DNA of 64,000 nucleotides from a virus. The notes beneath the pieces were generated by a model. It was not told the origin of the DNA. It saw only the letters and a program-made list of their open reading frames with translations, and made no database searches. Of the stretch, positions 1-8,661 are shown in pieces; the stretch's first letter is position 1; each line of letters begins with the position of its first letter. A program made the position numbers and the translations under genes. The DNA is taken from the IMG/VR virus record IMGVR_UViG_3300005613_000009, positions 55,982 through 119,981 of that record. One strand, 5' to 3'.

Positions 1-94
1 GAATTTGATGCTTTTCGTCTTGCCAGACAAAATTCTTAGCACGATAACTGGCTTTATACCATCCAGGTTGACATATAAACCATTTTGCTGGCAT
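1..94 (-). CDS. Partial hypothetical protein (N-terminus only)
   Basis: The reading frame starts at ATG (94-92) behind a GGAGAATTAAC ribosome site and runs off the left edge of the window. The visible residues begin MPAKWFICQPGWYKASYRAK and are rich in aromatic and basic residues. It follows the DUF1257/DUF2997 genes in the same direction and has its own upstream T-rich element at 145-166. The family cannot be named from 31 residues. Confidence 0.55.
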   Translation of the reverse strand, partial: MPAKWFICQPGWYKASYRAKNFVWQDEKHQI

Positions 95-144
95 GTTAAT
101 TCTCCACTAAAGATATTTACAATTTCTATTGTTAATAATAAATT

Positions 145-166
145 CATAAAAAAACAGATGAAAAAA
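145..166 (-). promoter_or_regulatory. T-rich upstream element, copy 1
   Basis: Minus-strand TTTTTTCATCTGTTTTTTTA, 51 nt before the start of the partial gene at 94. It matches the recurrent element discussed in the findings, in its ATCTG form. The promoter role is inferred from position only. Confidence 0.45.
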
Positions 167-181
167 TGAACAGACAAACTT

Positions 182-343
182 TTATTCATTTTTGTTTGGT
201 TTATCACATTCAACAACTTCATAATGATTTTCAGGATGCATCTCGCACATTTGATCGTATTCAATATTTGCTTCATGTAGATTTTTGAAAATATCAGGTT
301 CATCAGGTTCAACAGGAATATAGCAATCTAATCGATAAAACAT
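182..343 (-). CDS. Small acidic hypothetical protein (53 aa)
   Basis: ATG at 343 is preceded by AGAGGT seven nt upstream. The product starts MFYRLDCYIPVEPDEPDIFK and is acidic throughout, with no recognised domain. It fills the space between the DUF1257 gene and the partial gene at the window edge in the same direction. The ribosome site and fit into the gap are the only support. Confidence 0.55.
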   Translation of the reverse strand: MFYRLDCYIPVEPDEPDIFKNLHEANIEYDQMCEMHPENHYEVVECDKPNKNE

Positions 344-422
344 TTTTTATACCTCTTTTATATTATAAATATATCAACAACACTGGGCCGAATACCTGTC
401 AAAATAATTACTTTATTTAGCT

Positions 423-860
423 CTAAGCTGGCATATTGATTGTTATTTTTTTCCATCCAGGCTTACTTTTCAACGTTTCTTTTGTCCATGTTCGGTTTTT
501 GGATTTACATGTTAATTCTGTTTTTGCAATTCCATATGCCTGTTTCAAGAGACCACCGCTCTCACCAACCTTTTCGTTCAATCGACCACCTTTCCAGAAA
601 TCGTATAACAATTTCCATTTATTGTTCTTTTTAACAACACCTATTTCATAACTATATCCGGGAATATGGATTGCGTGGGAACAATGACCCATATCCTCCT
701 CTGTAAATCCTTCGGGTAATGGGTAATCACCAACATAACTACCAAACCATCCGAAATGTTTTTGTCCTTGTCGAAACTCCCATTTTTGATTTTTGCACAT
801 ATGTTTGAGAGCATCGATATCGTAATTTTCATTTGGATCTATTGTCATCACATGGCTCAT
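423..860 (-). CDS. DUF1257 (Ycf35-like) family protein
   Basis: A 145-residue protein starting MSHVMTIDPN, with the MSH-T-I opening and the central Gly/Trp-rich stretch of the DUF1257/Ycf35 family known from cyanobacteria, plastids and phages. Its function is unknown. In cellular genomes DUF1257 genes commonly sit with a DUF2997 gene and an AAA ATPase. Here a DUF2997-like gene lies directly upstream in transcription (931-1149), which supports the assignment. The start has GGAGGAGCCCG in front. I see no truncation. Confidence 0.65.
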   Translation of the reverse strand: MSHVMTIDPNENYDIDALKHMCKNQKWEFRQGQKHFGWFGSYVGDYPLPEGFTEEDMGHCSHAIHIPGYSYEIGVVKKNNKWKLLYDFWKGGRLNEKVGESGGLLKQAYGIAKTELTCKSKNRTWTKETLKSKPGWKKITINMPA

Positions 861-930
861 CGGGCTCCTCCATTTTGTATTATTAATATTTTATGGTTTA
901 TCTGCGTTAGATGATTTTGCCCTATTTTTT

Positions 931-1149
931 TTATCCACATAGCATAGAAGCATTAACTCCGAATTTAGCTGCTTTTTGATTGGCTTCAGCGTTTCTCATG
1001 AACCATTCAATTTTATGTTTTGTATCTTTTTCAGTTCCAAGAGCCTCAGCTAAAAACTTTGTTGCATCCTCGCAACTCTTCCCTTTATATCCATGAGCTT
1101 CTATCTGAATTTGGCCTTCTGGACCAAACATTACAGTAATTTTTTTCAT
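931..1149 (-). CDS. DUF2997 family small protein
   Basis: A 72-residue protein that opens with a beta-strand pattern (KKITVMFGPEGQIQIEAHGY) followed by GKSCEDATKFLAEALG, the hallmark layout of DUF2997 (a conserved Gly-Lys-Cys/Ser, then Asp-Ala-Thr-Lys-Phe-Leu). Function is unknown. It is adjacent to the DUF1257 gene at 423-860, the usual partner of this family. GGGAGGGAAT precedes the ATG. Confidence 0.7.
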   Translation of the reverse strand: MKKITVMFGPEGQIQIEAHGYKGKSCEDATKFLAEALGTEKDTKHKIEWFMRNAEANQKAAKFGVNASMLCG

Positions 1150-1190
1150 ATTCCCTCCCGTTATAATATTTGATTATAGTTAAAGCATAA

Positions 1191-1400
1191 TTATTTACCT
1201 TTCTTCTCAGATTCATTTTTAATCTGTGGATAACGATGAATCTGTGTTTTATGCAGACGTTTAATTTTGCCATTGGCAATTTGGATTTTGATGTAATTTT
1301 TGTATTTACCTTTTGGAATGATGGTATACTTGACAAAATATATCCACCTGTCTCCATCCCAAGCAAACCCTGGTTCTATTTTTTGCTTTTTTTTTCTCAT
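1191..1400 (-). CDS. Small basic hypothetical protein (69 aa)
   Basis: Starts at ATG 1400 behind AAGGGAGAGGG. The sequence is strongly basic at both ends (MRKKKQKIEPGF at the start, KKGK at the end) with an aromatic-rich centre. No domain is recognised. It has its own T-rich element at 1437-1460, 37 nt upstream, so it probably begins a transcript that continues into the DUF2997 and DUF1257 genes. Confidence 0.6.
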   Translation of the reverse strand: MRKKKQKIEPGFAWDGDRWIYFVKYTIIPKGKYKNYIKIQIANGKIKRLHKTQIHRYPQIKNESEKKGK

Positions 1401-1436
1401 CCCTCTCCCTTGTTAATAAATAAACAGTTGAAGAAT

Positions 1437-1460
1437 CACAGAAAAACAAATAAAAAAATC
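1437..1460 (-). promoter_or_regulatory. T-rich upstream element, copy 2
   Basis: Minus-strand TTTTTTTATTTGTTTTTCTG, lying between the helicase stop (1466) and the start of the 69-aa gene 37 nt downstream. There is no hairpin in front of it, so the T-run is not simply a terminator tail. Confidence 0.45.
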
Positions 1461-1465
1461 AAAAA

Positions 1466-3742
1466 TCAGAAAAGCGAAAGTTGAGCAACAACTGGTCTTT
1501 TTGCCTCCGTTATCATTTTGTCCAACTCGTCTTGCGTAACTTCGACATGTGTAACTTTCTTTTTTCGTTTACCTACATACTCAGTAAATCTGACCTTGAC
1601 GATACAATTTCCAATCTGTTCCATGCTAGATTCCATTTTAAGGACTTTATCTTCATTTGGAATCTCACAATTTTCAATATTTAGAGTGTTTCCTGTTTGA
1701 CATACCGGTTTTCCATTTATTTCACCATTGCTCAACAATTGCTCTGACTTAACTTCGCTTTTTCGATAACTAATCCATAAATCTTTTAGTGATCCATCTT
1801 TATATTTAACGTTTTCAATAAGCATTTTTGCAAGTTCTTTAGCGAGGTTATTCCCTCCGATATTTGCCATAGCATTTAAACCTTGATCGCTAAGATCTCC
1901 CTCAACGCTCATACTTGACATTAATTTATTTGCCATGAGTTGCAATAATTTTGACTGCATAGTCCCAGTATAAACAAAAAAGTATACGTGGACCGGATTT
2001 TTCTGTGGAATACGCCAAGACCTTCTTGATGCTTGTCGTAAAGTATAAGTACTTAGTGGAATTTGGTAAAAAATAATGGTAGGGAAATCCATAAGATCCA
2101 TGCCGACTTCAACCTTGCGAGGATTAGTTAAAACTACATCAACACCTTGATTCACCCACCCTTGAATGATTTCAGCTCGTTTTTCTGTGTTACCACTTTT
2201 CAAAACCTTAATTCTAACCCCTTTTTCTTCGAGGATTTCAATTAATCGATCACTAATATCGGTTTCGCCCGAACTTTCATAATAAAGAAGAACCCTGCGA
2301 CCGATTTGTTTTTCATTTAAAACAATTTCTGCAAGTTGTTCTTCTTTTGGCATAATACCATCCACTGGTTTCCCGGTTGCAACCACCTCATTAGTATATG
2401 GATGAGTAACAATAATACCATTTTGGATACGTTCTGTATATGTAAGAAGAGAATTTATATAGCTCCCTAATAAAGAATTGTCTCCTGTCGCCAAAGCATT
2501 AAGTAACGCTTTTTTAAGTTCATCCTCAAAATTTTTGTATGCTTTTGCCATCATCGGATCCATTTCTAATTCGATGATTTTTTCGTCATACGTTTGAAGA
2601 CTGTTTATACAATCTGAAAGCTGCATAAATACGCAGTGCGGTAACAGCATATTGGTGATCATTACAGGATTAATACCGGGTTTTTCTTTAATATACGTTC
2701 TTTTCTTTGACTGAACAACAAGGCCATCTTCCTGCTCTGCAAGTTTGATTTTCTCCAATGTACCGTAACGCTCAATGAATTTTCTTGGGGAACCCCATTT
2801 GTTGCCGTCCTGATTCATTACCTTTGGATGTGTTCTGTATAGTAAATTGTAGACATCTGATGCATAACCACCAACAAGTGTTCCTGTAAGACAAAGAGTA
2901 TATTTACAGGCCGATGCCAAAGCACCAAATGCGTATCCTTGCCCTGAATGATTTTTGAATTGATGAACTTCATCTGCGATTAGTAAGTCAAAAAATCCAT
3001 TCATACGATTATTGATAAATTTTGCAGGAATAACACGCCTAAAGCCTGGCTTGGAATTATCAGGTTGCCACAGTTGCTCACCACATCTGACACATCTGTA
3101 TTTTCGTTTAAATCGTTTTTGTTTATTACGCTGCCATATGTCAACAGGTACATCATCTTGGTCCAAAACAATTTTGTTGCATCTCGGACAATGCCATGTT
3201 TGAAAACCATGCTTATTTACCTTAATGACTGCAGCAGGCCGCCATGGGGCACCTATCTTAGCCCTTTCCCGACCAATGACATAAAACTCAAGGGTCGTGG
3301 GTTGCTTTGTTTTTGATATCCGAATCAATTCTTTTGTGACATTTTTGGTGTTTAAATTGACAACTTTTACATTCGAGATAGTCTCACGGATTTCTGTAAT
3401 CCACTTTTTTACAATTGTTGGCGGACATAAAACCAATACCCTTTTTACACCCATAGTACGATTCATTAACTTTGCAACACCGATAGACATTATAGTTTTA
3501 CCGGTTCCACATTCTGCAACCATATACAAACCATGATTGTTTATTGAAAATGACTTGTAACATGCTTTTATGATTTCAGCCTGTGGAGGAAAAGGTCGTT
3601 TTTTCATCTGACTGATTTGGATGTCGAGTTCCGGATCATTATCTTTCAATGGATCATGAACAACTTTAAGCGTTTTTACAACTTTGTTAGCCAAACTTTC
3701 GCCATAATCAACCAAAAACTCTTTGAGTGCCAATTCCGGCAT
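1466..3742 (-). CDS. SF2 (SNF2/DEAD-like) DNA helicase with internal zinc ribbon
   Basis: A 758-residue ATP-dependent helicase or translocase acting on DNA. Motif I is AECGTGKT (residues about 76-83), motif II is IADEVH (about 255), motif III is LTGTL (about 283), and a QASRRSWRIPQ motif VI lies near residue 600. Two CPRC/CVRC pairs (about 183-222) between motifs I and II form a zinc ribbon inserted in the first RecA lobe, as in several phage SNF2-like proteins. The C-terminal 120 residues are not recognised. A replication or recombination role is inferred from the other DNA-processing genes. The start is the first ATG; spacing to the next gene is 11 nt. Confidence 0.85.
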   Translation of the reverse strand: MPELALKEFLVDYGESLANKVVKTLKVVHDPLKDNDPELDIQISQMKKRPFPPQAEIIKACYKSFSINNHGLYMVAECGTGKTIMSIGVAKLMNRTMGVKRVLVLCPPTIVKKWITEIRETISNVKVVNLNTKNVTKELIRISKTKQPTTLEFYVIGRERAKIGAPWRPAAVIKVNKHGFQTWHCPRCNKIVLDQDDVPVDIWQRNKQKRFKRKYRCVRCGEQLWQPDNSKPGFRRVIPAKFINNRMNGFFDLLIADEVHQFKNHSGQGYAFGALASACKYTLCLTGTLVGGYASDVYNLLYRTHPKVMNQDGNKWGSPRKFIERYGTLEKIKLAEQEDGLVVQSKKRTYIKEKPGINPVMITNMLLPHCVFMQLSDCINSLQTYDEKIIELEMDPMMAKAYKNFEDELKKALLNALATGDNSLLGSYINSLLTYTERIQNGIIVTHPYTNEVVATGKPVDGIMPKEEQLAEIVLNEKQIGRRVLLYYESSGETDISDRLIEILEEKGVRIKVLKSGNTEKRAEIIQGWVNQGVDVVLTNPRKVEVGMDLMDFPTIIFYQIPLSTYTLRQASRRSWRIPQKNPVHVYFFVYTGTMQSKLLQLMANKLMSSMSVEGDLSDQGLNAMANIGGNNLAKELAKMLIENVKYKDGSLKDLWISYRKSEVKSEQLLSNGEINGKPVCQTGNTLNIENCEIPNEDKVLKMESSMEQIGNCIVKVRFTEYVGKRKKKVTHVEVTQDELDKMITEAKRPVVAQLSLF

Positions 3743-3753
3743 AACAATAACTC

Positions 3754-4245
3754 CTAATGGAAATAAATTTCACCTTCAAAATTGTCCGTTTTAATCATTT
3801 CTGTCAACGTGGAGATAAATTGTTTGAAATTCAAATATTCTTCAGGAATAGATGTTTCATTCAATTTAATAAAATCATCGGAATAGATAACGAATGAAGA
3901 ATCATGTGGATTTACGTCTATATCAATCTCTTTTGAATCAAGAAATTTTCTAAGTTTTTCTGTGATAACATAATGAGGTAAATAAACATCTAAAGTTGTT
4001 TTATATGATGTTTTAAAATCTATTTTGGTACAAAGATGAATTTCGGCGATATGTTTATGCATTAGATTTAGATCTTCTTGTGTAGCTGTTACTTTAAGCC
4101 ATTTTTCAAATTTTGAAGATGTAAAAATATCATATTCACCGGTGTGAGGAAGACAATCACGCCACATTCCAAGCAAAACACCTTTTTGGGATTCAGATAA
4201 TGTTTCTATACCATTTTTTATTAACAGATAAGATATGTTATACAT
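3754..4245 (-). CDS. Hypothetical protein (163 aa)
   Basis: Begins MYNISYLLIKNGIETLSESQ behind AAAGGAGGAGAATTACT. The sequence is acidic with alternating helix and strand character and no motif I recognise. It lies just upstream of the SF2 helicase in what looks like one transcript (11 nt apart). Confidence 0.7.
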   Translation of the reverse strand: MYNISYLLIKNGIETLSESQKGVLLGMWRDCLPHTGEYDIFTSSKFEKWLKVTATQEDLNLMHKHIAEIHLCTKIDFKTSYKTTLDVYLPHYVITEKLRKFLDSKEIDIDVNPHDSSFVIYSDDFIKLNETSIPEEYLNFKQFISTLTEMIKTDNFEGEIYFH

Positions 4246-4270
4246 AGTAATTCTCCTCCTTTATTTATTT

Positions 4271-4720
4271 TCATTCAATATAGTTTTTTGCTTTAGTTCT
4301 TTGTGCAATACTAATTTTTATATCCGGATCAAGATCAGCAAAATTATATTCAATGCCGTCCTTATAAACCCGAGCCTTAATACAACATCCGACATTAAAC
4401 CCCATTACCTCTTCAACAACTTTTTTATCTATTCGGGCCTGTTCGATAAAATATTTCGATAAACCACAAATAGCCTTGTTTCCTTCGAAGTAAAGACCTG
4501 GGCATAACTTATATTTGTCAATATCGTAAATTTTCATCCCAACTGGACAAGTTTCGACTAAGCAACACATCCCACATCGACAACATTTTTGTGGATATTT
4601 CTGGTTATGTGATGTTGGTTTTTCTTTTGAAACATTGTATGAATTCGGTGCTATTTGCATGAATCTTATCTGTGATAATTTCATTGAGTCTTCCATCGTT
4701 AAATCTAACAATGTATCCAT
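4271..4720 (-). CDS. Cysteine-rich metal-binding protein (YkgJ-like)
   Basis: About 149 residues. The chosen start is the ATG at 4720, six nt after AGGAG; an ATG two codons earlier abuts the ribosome site. The middle carries KCCRCGMCCLVETC, followed by further Cys (CPGLYF, CGL, GCCIKA), a pattern like the zinc or iron-sulfur cluster proteins of the YkgJ/CxxCxxCC group. The reading frame overlaps the end of the upstream gene by about 116 nt, which is unusually long. The metal and the role are unknown. Confidence 0.6.
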   Translation of the reverse strand: MDTLLDLTMEDSMKLSQIRFMQIAPNSYNVSKEKPTSHNQKYPQKCCRCGMCCLVETCPVGMKIYDIDKYKLCPGLYFEGNKAICGLSKYFIEQARIDKKVVEEVMGFNVGCCIKARVYKDGIEYNFADLDPDIKISIAQRTKAKNYIE

Positions 4721-5231
4721 GGACATCTCCTATTATAGTATCTAAAGGTGATAAAAAATCATCGTCATGCTTAAATATATTCCATAATGGAACAGCCCAA
4801 CTGGAATCAAGTGGGAGTTCGGTGTTTTGCATATAATAAGATAAAAATAGATTTGCTACGTCCGATTCTTCTGTTATTTCATTTGATATTTTGATAAAAA
4901 AACACGATTTATCACTTATTTCATCTTTATTCTGTTGTTCAACAATATATTTAGGATAAATAATAGACTGAAACAATCCTGAAGGAAGTTTTTTATGCTG
5001 GAAAGTGTAATTAAAATACCCTTTGTAAAGTTCATAAGTTTTGTTATCGTTTTTTTTGATCCAGACCATAGATCTTTGTATGAATTTGGCAACTATTGCT
5101 TTCACAGCAACCTGGAACCCGGCAATAGCAATAAAATACACAATTCCATCGTATGGGTTTAAAACACAATGTGTGCAATATGCATTTATATCAGATGAAA
5201 TCACTTTGCATATTTCATTATTTTCCATCAT
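4605..5231 (-). CDS. Hypothetical protein (208 aa)
   Basis: Starts MMENNEICKVISSDINAYCT behind AAAAGGTGTCTT. It has a hydrophobic stretch near residues 30-50 (IVYFIAIAGFQVAVKAIVA) that could be a membrane segment or a buried helix. No family is recognised. It overlaps the Cys-rich gene downstream by about 116 nt in another frame; both have proper ribosome sites, so I keep both. Confidence 0.55.
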   Translation of the reverse strand: MMENNEICKVISSDINAYCTHCVLNPYDGIVYFIAIAGFQVAVKAIVAKFIQRSMVWIKKNDNKTYELYKGYFNYTFQHKKLPSGLFQSIIYPKYIVEQQNKDEISDKSCFFIKISNEITEESDVANLFLSYYMQNTELPLDSSWAVPLWNIFKHDDDFLSPLDTIIGDVHGYIVRFNDGRLNEIITDKIHANSTEFIQCFKRKTNIT

Positions 5232-5241
5232 AAGACACCTT

Positions 5242-5766
5242 TTAAATATTGTTTACTAAAAAATGTTTAAAAATATTTGCAGTATCTTTTTTTATCTTAC
5301 TTAAATCACCATTGTCTGAGAAGCTATAATATTTATCATTACCTATAATAATATGATCAAATAACTGAGCATCTACAATTTTTCCTGCTACAAAAATTGT
5401 TCTTGTAGTTTCGATATCTTCATGTGATGGTTCTACATCGCCTGAAGGATGGTTATGTGTGAGAACAAATGCAGCTGCTTTAGCAGCTAATATCTTTTTT
5501 ATGATTTCTCTCATGTGGATAATACTCCTCATGAGTGTTCCAGATGACAAAATTTCTATTGCAAGTATTTGATTCGCTGAATTTAGAAAAATCGCATACA
5601 TTTTTTCCACATCATCCTCTTGTGCAAAAATTGGTTTCATAATTGAAAAAACCATTTTAGAGCATGAGATTTTTTTCCCAGGAACAGATTCTTTAATCAT
5701 TTCTGCAATTTCCCCAGATCGCAATTTTTTCCAAAAACTTGTTTGGTCGTATGTTATTGAATCCAT
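5242..5766 (-). CDS. radC: RadC-like JAB/MPN domain protein
   Basis: 174 residues with the RadC C-terminal domain: HNHPSGD followed by a downstream Asp in VDAQLFDHIIIG is the JAMM metal-binding signature. It lacks most of the N-terminal helix-hairpin-helix region of chromosomal RadC, as is usual for phage and plasmid copies. Family function is unsettled; JAMM domains are metal hydrolases, and a DNA repair or anti-defence role has been proposed for mobile copies. CAGGAGTATTAGA precedes the ATG. Confidence 0.85.
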   Translation of the reverse strand: MDSITYDQTSFWKKLRSGEIAEMIKESVPGKKISCSKMVFSIMKPIFAQEDDVEKMYAIFLNSANQILAIEILSSGTLMRSIIHMREIIKKILAAKAAAFVLTHNHPSGDVEPSHEDIETTRTIFVAGKIVDAQLFDHIIIGNDKYYSFSDNGDLSKIKKDTANIFKHFLVNNI

Positions 5767-5793
5767 TCTAATACTCCTGTGTAAATATATTCT

Positions 5794-6876
5794 TTATTCG
5801 ATTGTCAATAATTCACCTTCTTGGTTGTAAGCATTTACTCGAATTTTGACTCTATGAGTTTCAACTGTTTTAGCATTTTCACCTATGCCAGTTGTTTGAG
5901 TATCTATAACTTTTCGAGTAGAGCCCCTAACAAGTAATGGATTTTCGCCGTTTTTGTCTGTAACAACTCCATTCATCAAACCACTAGCCAGTGCTTGAGC
6001 TAAATGTCCATATTTCATGGGCATAATTGGTCTTGTATTTACCTTATCAATTGTTTTCATGTTAAATTTGTTAACAAAATCTTCAATTAATCCATATTGT
6101 TTTATTTCATTAACAAGTTCGTTTGGATTAATTACGGTTGTGGAAAATAATATTTTTAATTTTCTTTGTTTATTTGATAAAATAGGAATATCATAATTGT
6201 TGTTTAACCACGATGTAATGATATTTGGTGTAACCACTTCGTTTCGGCCACACTTAATTAAATATTGTTCAGATGATAAATTTCTTTCGATTTTTTGTTT
6301 AAGCTTTGCAAAAATTACAACCTGTTTAAAACGATCATACAAGTCTGATGGAAACTGAAAAATTTTAATATTTTTGAAATTGTGAGAAAGAATACGTGCA
6401 ATTCTTACAGAAATACGTACCCGTGGAATAATATAGACCAATATTCCATCTGGTTTCAAATATCGGATTGAATCCTTAAGAAACGAAAGTTCGTAACGTT
6501 TAGATTGTTGGATATCCATGTCTAAAGACATTGTTTGATCATCGTAAGGCGGATTTAGATACAAAAGATTAAATACACGATTGCTAATTCGAGTTTTCTT
6601 GTAATCCGTAATTAAACAATGATCAATTATCTTTTTGGCGAGTTTACCGCGTTCAGGGCTAATTTCAATACCATAAGTCTCAATTTTCGCTATTGTTTTA
6701 TCACGCAATAATTTTGCTATATATGCTAATGGCTCACCATCTCCTACACATGGGTCTATTACCCGAATTAATCCATTAGAATCATTGAATTGACACTTAA
6801 GATATTTAGATATGGCTTCATATATCGGTTTTGGTGTAGGATAAAAACCAGCTTTTGCTTGTGCTGCAAGCCTCAT
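5794..6876 (-). CDS. Class I SAM-dependent DNA methyltransferase (DUF6094-like)
   Basis: About 360 residues. The start is placed at the ATG at 6876 (AGGT seven nt upstream), giving MRLAAQAKAGFYPTP, the opening expected for this family. Motif I is DPCVGDGEP (about residue 45) and motif IV is NPPYDD (about 110), the arrangement of N6-adenine or N4-cytosine methyltransferases. No restriction partner or target-recognition domain is nearby, so it is probably an orphan enzyme that protects or marks replicon DNA. Confidence 0.8.
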   Translation of the reverse strand: MRLAAQAKAGFYPTPKPIYEAISKYLKCQFNDSNGLIRVIDPCVGDGEPLAYIAKLLRDKTIAKIETYGIEISPERGKLAKKIIDHCLITDYKKTRISNRVFNLLYLNPPYDDQTMSLDMDIQQSKRYELSFLKDSIRYLKPDGILVYIIPRVRISVRIARILSHNFKNIKIFQFPSDLYDRFKQVVIFAKLKQKIERNLSSEQYLIKCGRNEVVTPNIITSWLNNNYDIPILSNKQRKLKILFSTTVINPNELVNEIKQYGLIEDFVNKFNMKTIDKVNTRPIMPMKYGHLAQALASGLMNGVVTDKNGENPLLVRGSTRKVIDTQTTGIGENAKTVETHRVKIRVNAYNQEGELLTIE

Positions 6877-6957
6877 TATATGCACCTATTTTAATGACTA
6901 TTTTTTTTATTGGGATCACCTACTTTTCAGTAGGCAATCCCTATTGAAGGAGGATTT

Positions 6958-6982
6958 CACAAAAAAAACAGATAAAAAAAAG
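6958..6982 (-). promoter_or_regulatory. T-rich upstream element, copy 3
   Basis: Minus-strand TTTTTTATCTGTTTTTTTTG, 82 nt upstream of the methyltransferase start. The roughly 215 nt between 6877 and 7094 hold only this element and T-rich sequence. Confidence 0.45.
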
Positions 6983-7094
6983 AAAAAATACCATTTTACT
7001 GCTTGACTTTAGCGATTGCATTATACATAATAAATCATCCTTTTTTTTGTTGTGTTTTTCATCGTCAATGTTCTTTTTCAACCTTCTTCTACAT

Positions 7095-7131
7095 GAAAAA
7101 ACCTCTTTGGCATTAACTTGTCAAAGAGGTT
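7095..7131 (-). terminator. Rho-independent terminator
   Basis: AACCTCTTTG pairs with CAAAGAGGTT (stems 7100-7109 and 7122-7131), followed on the minus strand by six T. It lies just past the stop of the gene at 7139-7537. Confidence 0.85.
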
Positions 7132-7138
7132 CTTTTAT

Positions 7139-7537
7139 TCAACTTATCGTTTTATTTGTAAATATTTTTTTTTCATATGGCATAAGTTCTGGTAGAAATG
7201 TTGATTTTGTGATATCTACTTTGTAAAACCAATGAGTTACAAATAGTGTTTGGTTCAGGATTTCCCATGCTTTTAAAGTTTTTATTGCATTTGTATTTTC
7301 TCCTGTTTTTAATGCCTGAATGGCCCTACCCTTGGCAATCTGACGTCCTTTACGTTTACATGGCTGATCCATATTGCTGCAAACAGCAATACCACGACTG
7401 TATGCTTGTCCGGATGACAATAAACAAACTGTTACAATCGGACGATTTTTATTGTCTTTTAGATAATAGTAGATCTCATCGTCTATCTTAATATTATGAT
7501 TATTGCCATTGTCTTTATACCCTACGCCTTTTGCCAT
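7139..7537 (-). CDS. Hypothetical protein (132 aa)
   Basis: Starts MAKGVGYKDNGNNHNIKIDD behind AAAGGAGAACAAACA. A basic central part (CKRKGRQIAKGRAIQALK) could contact nucleic acid. No domain is recognised. It is the last gene of a leftward transcript that ends at the terminator at 7095-7131. Confidence 0.7.
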   Translation of the reverse strand: MAKGVGYKDNGNNHNIKIDDEIYYYLKDNKNRPIVTVCLLSSGQAYSRGIAVCSNMDQPCKRKGRQIAKGRAIQALKTGENTNAIKTLKAWEILNQTLFVTHWFYKVDITKSTFLPELMPYEKKIFTNKTIS

Positions 7538-7555
7538 TGTTTGTTCTCCTTTTTT

Positions 7556-7861
7556 TTAAGTATGTAACGACCAATGTGGAAAAGCAGGTGCATTTAATTC
7601 TACCGAAAAAGTTTCTTCGAACCCATGCAATATCATTCCACCGCTCAACACCAAGCTTTCACCGTTTCTGATAGTAAAGACAAAACTATTTTGTACGAAA
7701 TCTTTTCCAAGAAACAATGTGCCATTGAGGTTCCTTCTGATATTGTTTAGACTTTTTAAACAATGAAAAAATGATTCCTTTGTGTCTCCACCAATTTTCC
7801 TTGCTAAATTCAAAGCTTCTTTAAAATGTTTCATGTCATGTATTACTGTTTTTTCATGCAT
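7556..7861 (-). CDS. Hypothetical protein (101 aa)
   Basis: Starts MHEKTVIHDMKHFKEALNLA with AAAGGGG upstream. The first half looks helical and the second strand-rich (GTLFLGKDFV, SLVLSGGMILHG). It is not recognised. It sits 18 nt from the next gene in the same direction. Confidence 0.6.
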   Translation of the reverse strand: MHEKTVIHDMKHFKEALNLARKIGGDTKESFFHCLKSLNNIRRNLNGTLFLGKDFVQNSFVFTIRNGESLVLSGGMILHGFEETFSVELNAPAFPHWSLHT

Positions 7862-7905
7862 TTTTTAGACCCCTTTTTTTTGGAATAATAATGTTTATAG
7901 ATTTA

Positions 7906-8202
7906 CTACCAATTAATTTGACGCATAACACTTTCAACTCGTTCTGGATTGATTTCGTTCGGGAATTTGGAAATAACATAATATAGTTTTTTACCTTCTG
8001 ATGGAAATAACTCGATCAATTCAAAATCAGAAATATCCATAGCCCCGCGGTCCTCTTCTAAGATACAAACTTTTAACGGTCGGTCTGATATAGTATGTTG
8101 AATTAAGCCTCCTTCAATGTGGATAATAATATTTGTTGGATCCCGTTCTGATCCATTAACTGTTTGGCCTTTGATCTTTTTCCATGTATCTATAATCGAC
8201 AT
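7906..8202 (-). CDS. Hypothetical protein (98 aa)
   Basis: The start is taken at the internal ATG 8202 (MSIIDTWKKIKGQ), which follows AAAGG and lies just downstream of the previous stop at 8222. A longer in-frame form would overlap that gene. The product is strand-rich and acidic and not recognised. Confidence 0.6.
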   Translation of the reverse strand: MSIIDTWKKIKGQTVNGSERDPTNIIIHIEGGLIQHTISDRPLKVCILEEDRGAMDISDFELIELFPSEGKKLYYVISKFPNEINPERVESVMRQINW

Positions 8203-8221
8203 TTTATATACCTTTTTTCCC

Positions 8222-8443
8222 TTAACAACTGGCCTGTTGTTTGCATATTTCATCTTCTGTCATTTGAAGACCATCCTCAATAAGACAATCCAAGGCATCG
8301 TCTAGAGAATCAAAACTTCCAAACTGTTCCCAATCATCGATTTGTTCACCATTACGCCGGAAGATATCAACCCAACGCTTATTCTCTTTGGTATGCGCAG
8401 TATCAATTATCCAATTATCAAAACCATTTATAATAAGTTCCAT
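8222..8443 (-). CDS. Small acidic hypothetical protein (73 aa)
   Basis: Starts MELIINGFDNWIIDTAHTKE behind CAGGAGGCAATT. Acidic and helical toward the end (SLDDALDCLIEDGLQ). It is the first gene after a sigma70-like promoter carrying the repressor-type operator at 8499-8515, so it and the genes after it are probably silenced by the lysogeny repressor (inference). Confidence 0.65.
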   Translation of the reverse strand: MELIINGFDNWIIDTAHTKENKRWVDIFRRNGEQIDDWEQFGSFDSLDDALDCLIEDGLQMTEDEICKQQASC

Positions 8444-8495
8444 AATTGCCTCCTGAATTATTATCTTATTACAGTCAGTGATTAAATTCGTATGT

Positions 8496-8525
8496 ACTAT
8501 ACGCTATAAGCGCATATATTGTCAA
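8496..8525 (-). promoter_or_regulatory. Sigma70-like promoter with inverted-repeat operator
   Basis: Minus strand: TTGACA (8525-8520), an 18-nt spacer, then TATAGT (8501-8496). The spacer contains the 17-bp near-palindrome ATACGCT-ATA-AGCGCAT (plus strand 8499-8515), the best-symmetry member of a family of five such sites. Confidence 0.7.
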
Positions 8526-8544
8526 TAAAAAAATAAAAAATTTT

Positions 8545-8570
8545 ACAAGAAAACAAATAAAAAAATAAAA
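8545..8570 (-). promoter_or_regulatory. T-rich upstream element, copy 4
   Basis: Minus-strand TTTTTTTATTTGTTTTCTTG immediately upstream of the operator-controlled promoter at 8496-8525, about 100 nt before the 73-aa gene. In this copy the element is stacked behind a recognisable sigma70-like promoter. Confidence 0.4.
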
Positions 8571-8661
8571 TATAATGAAATTTCAGCAGAATACGTGGTT
8601 TGATGTTGTGAAGAGTTTATTTAGATTTTGTTTTTTCTATATCGGTTGTGTCTTTCTCAAT

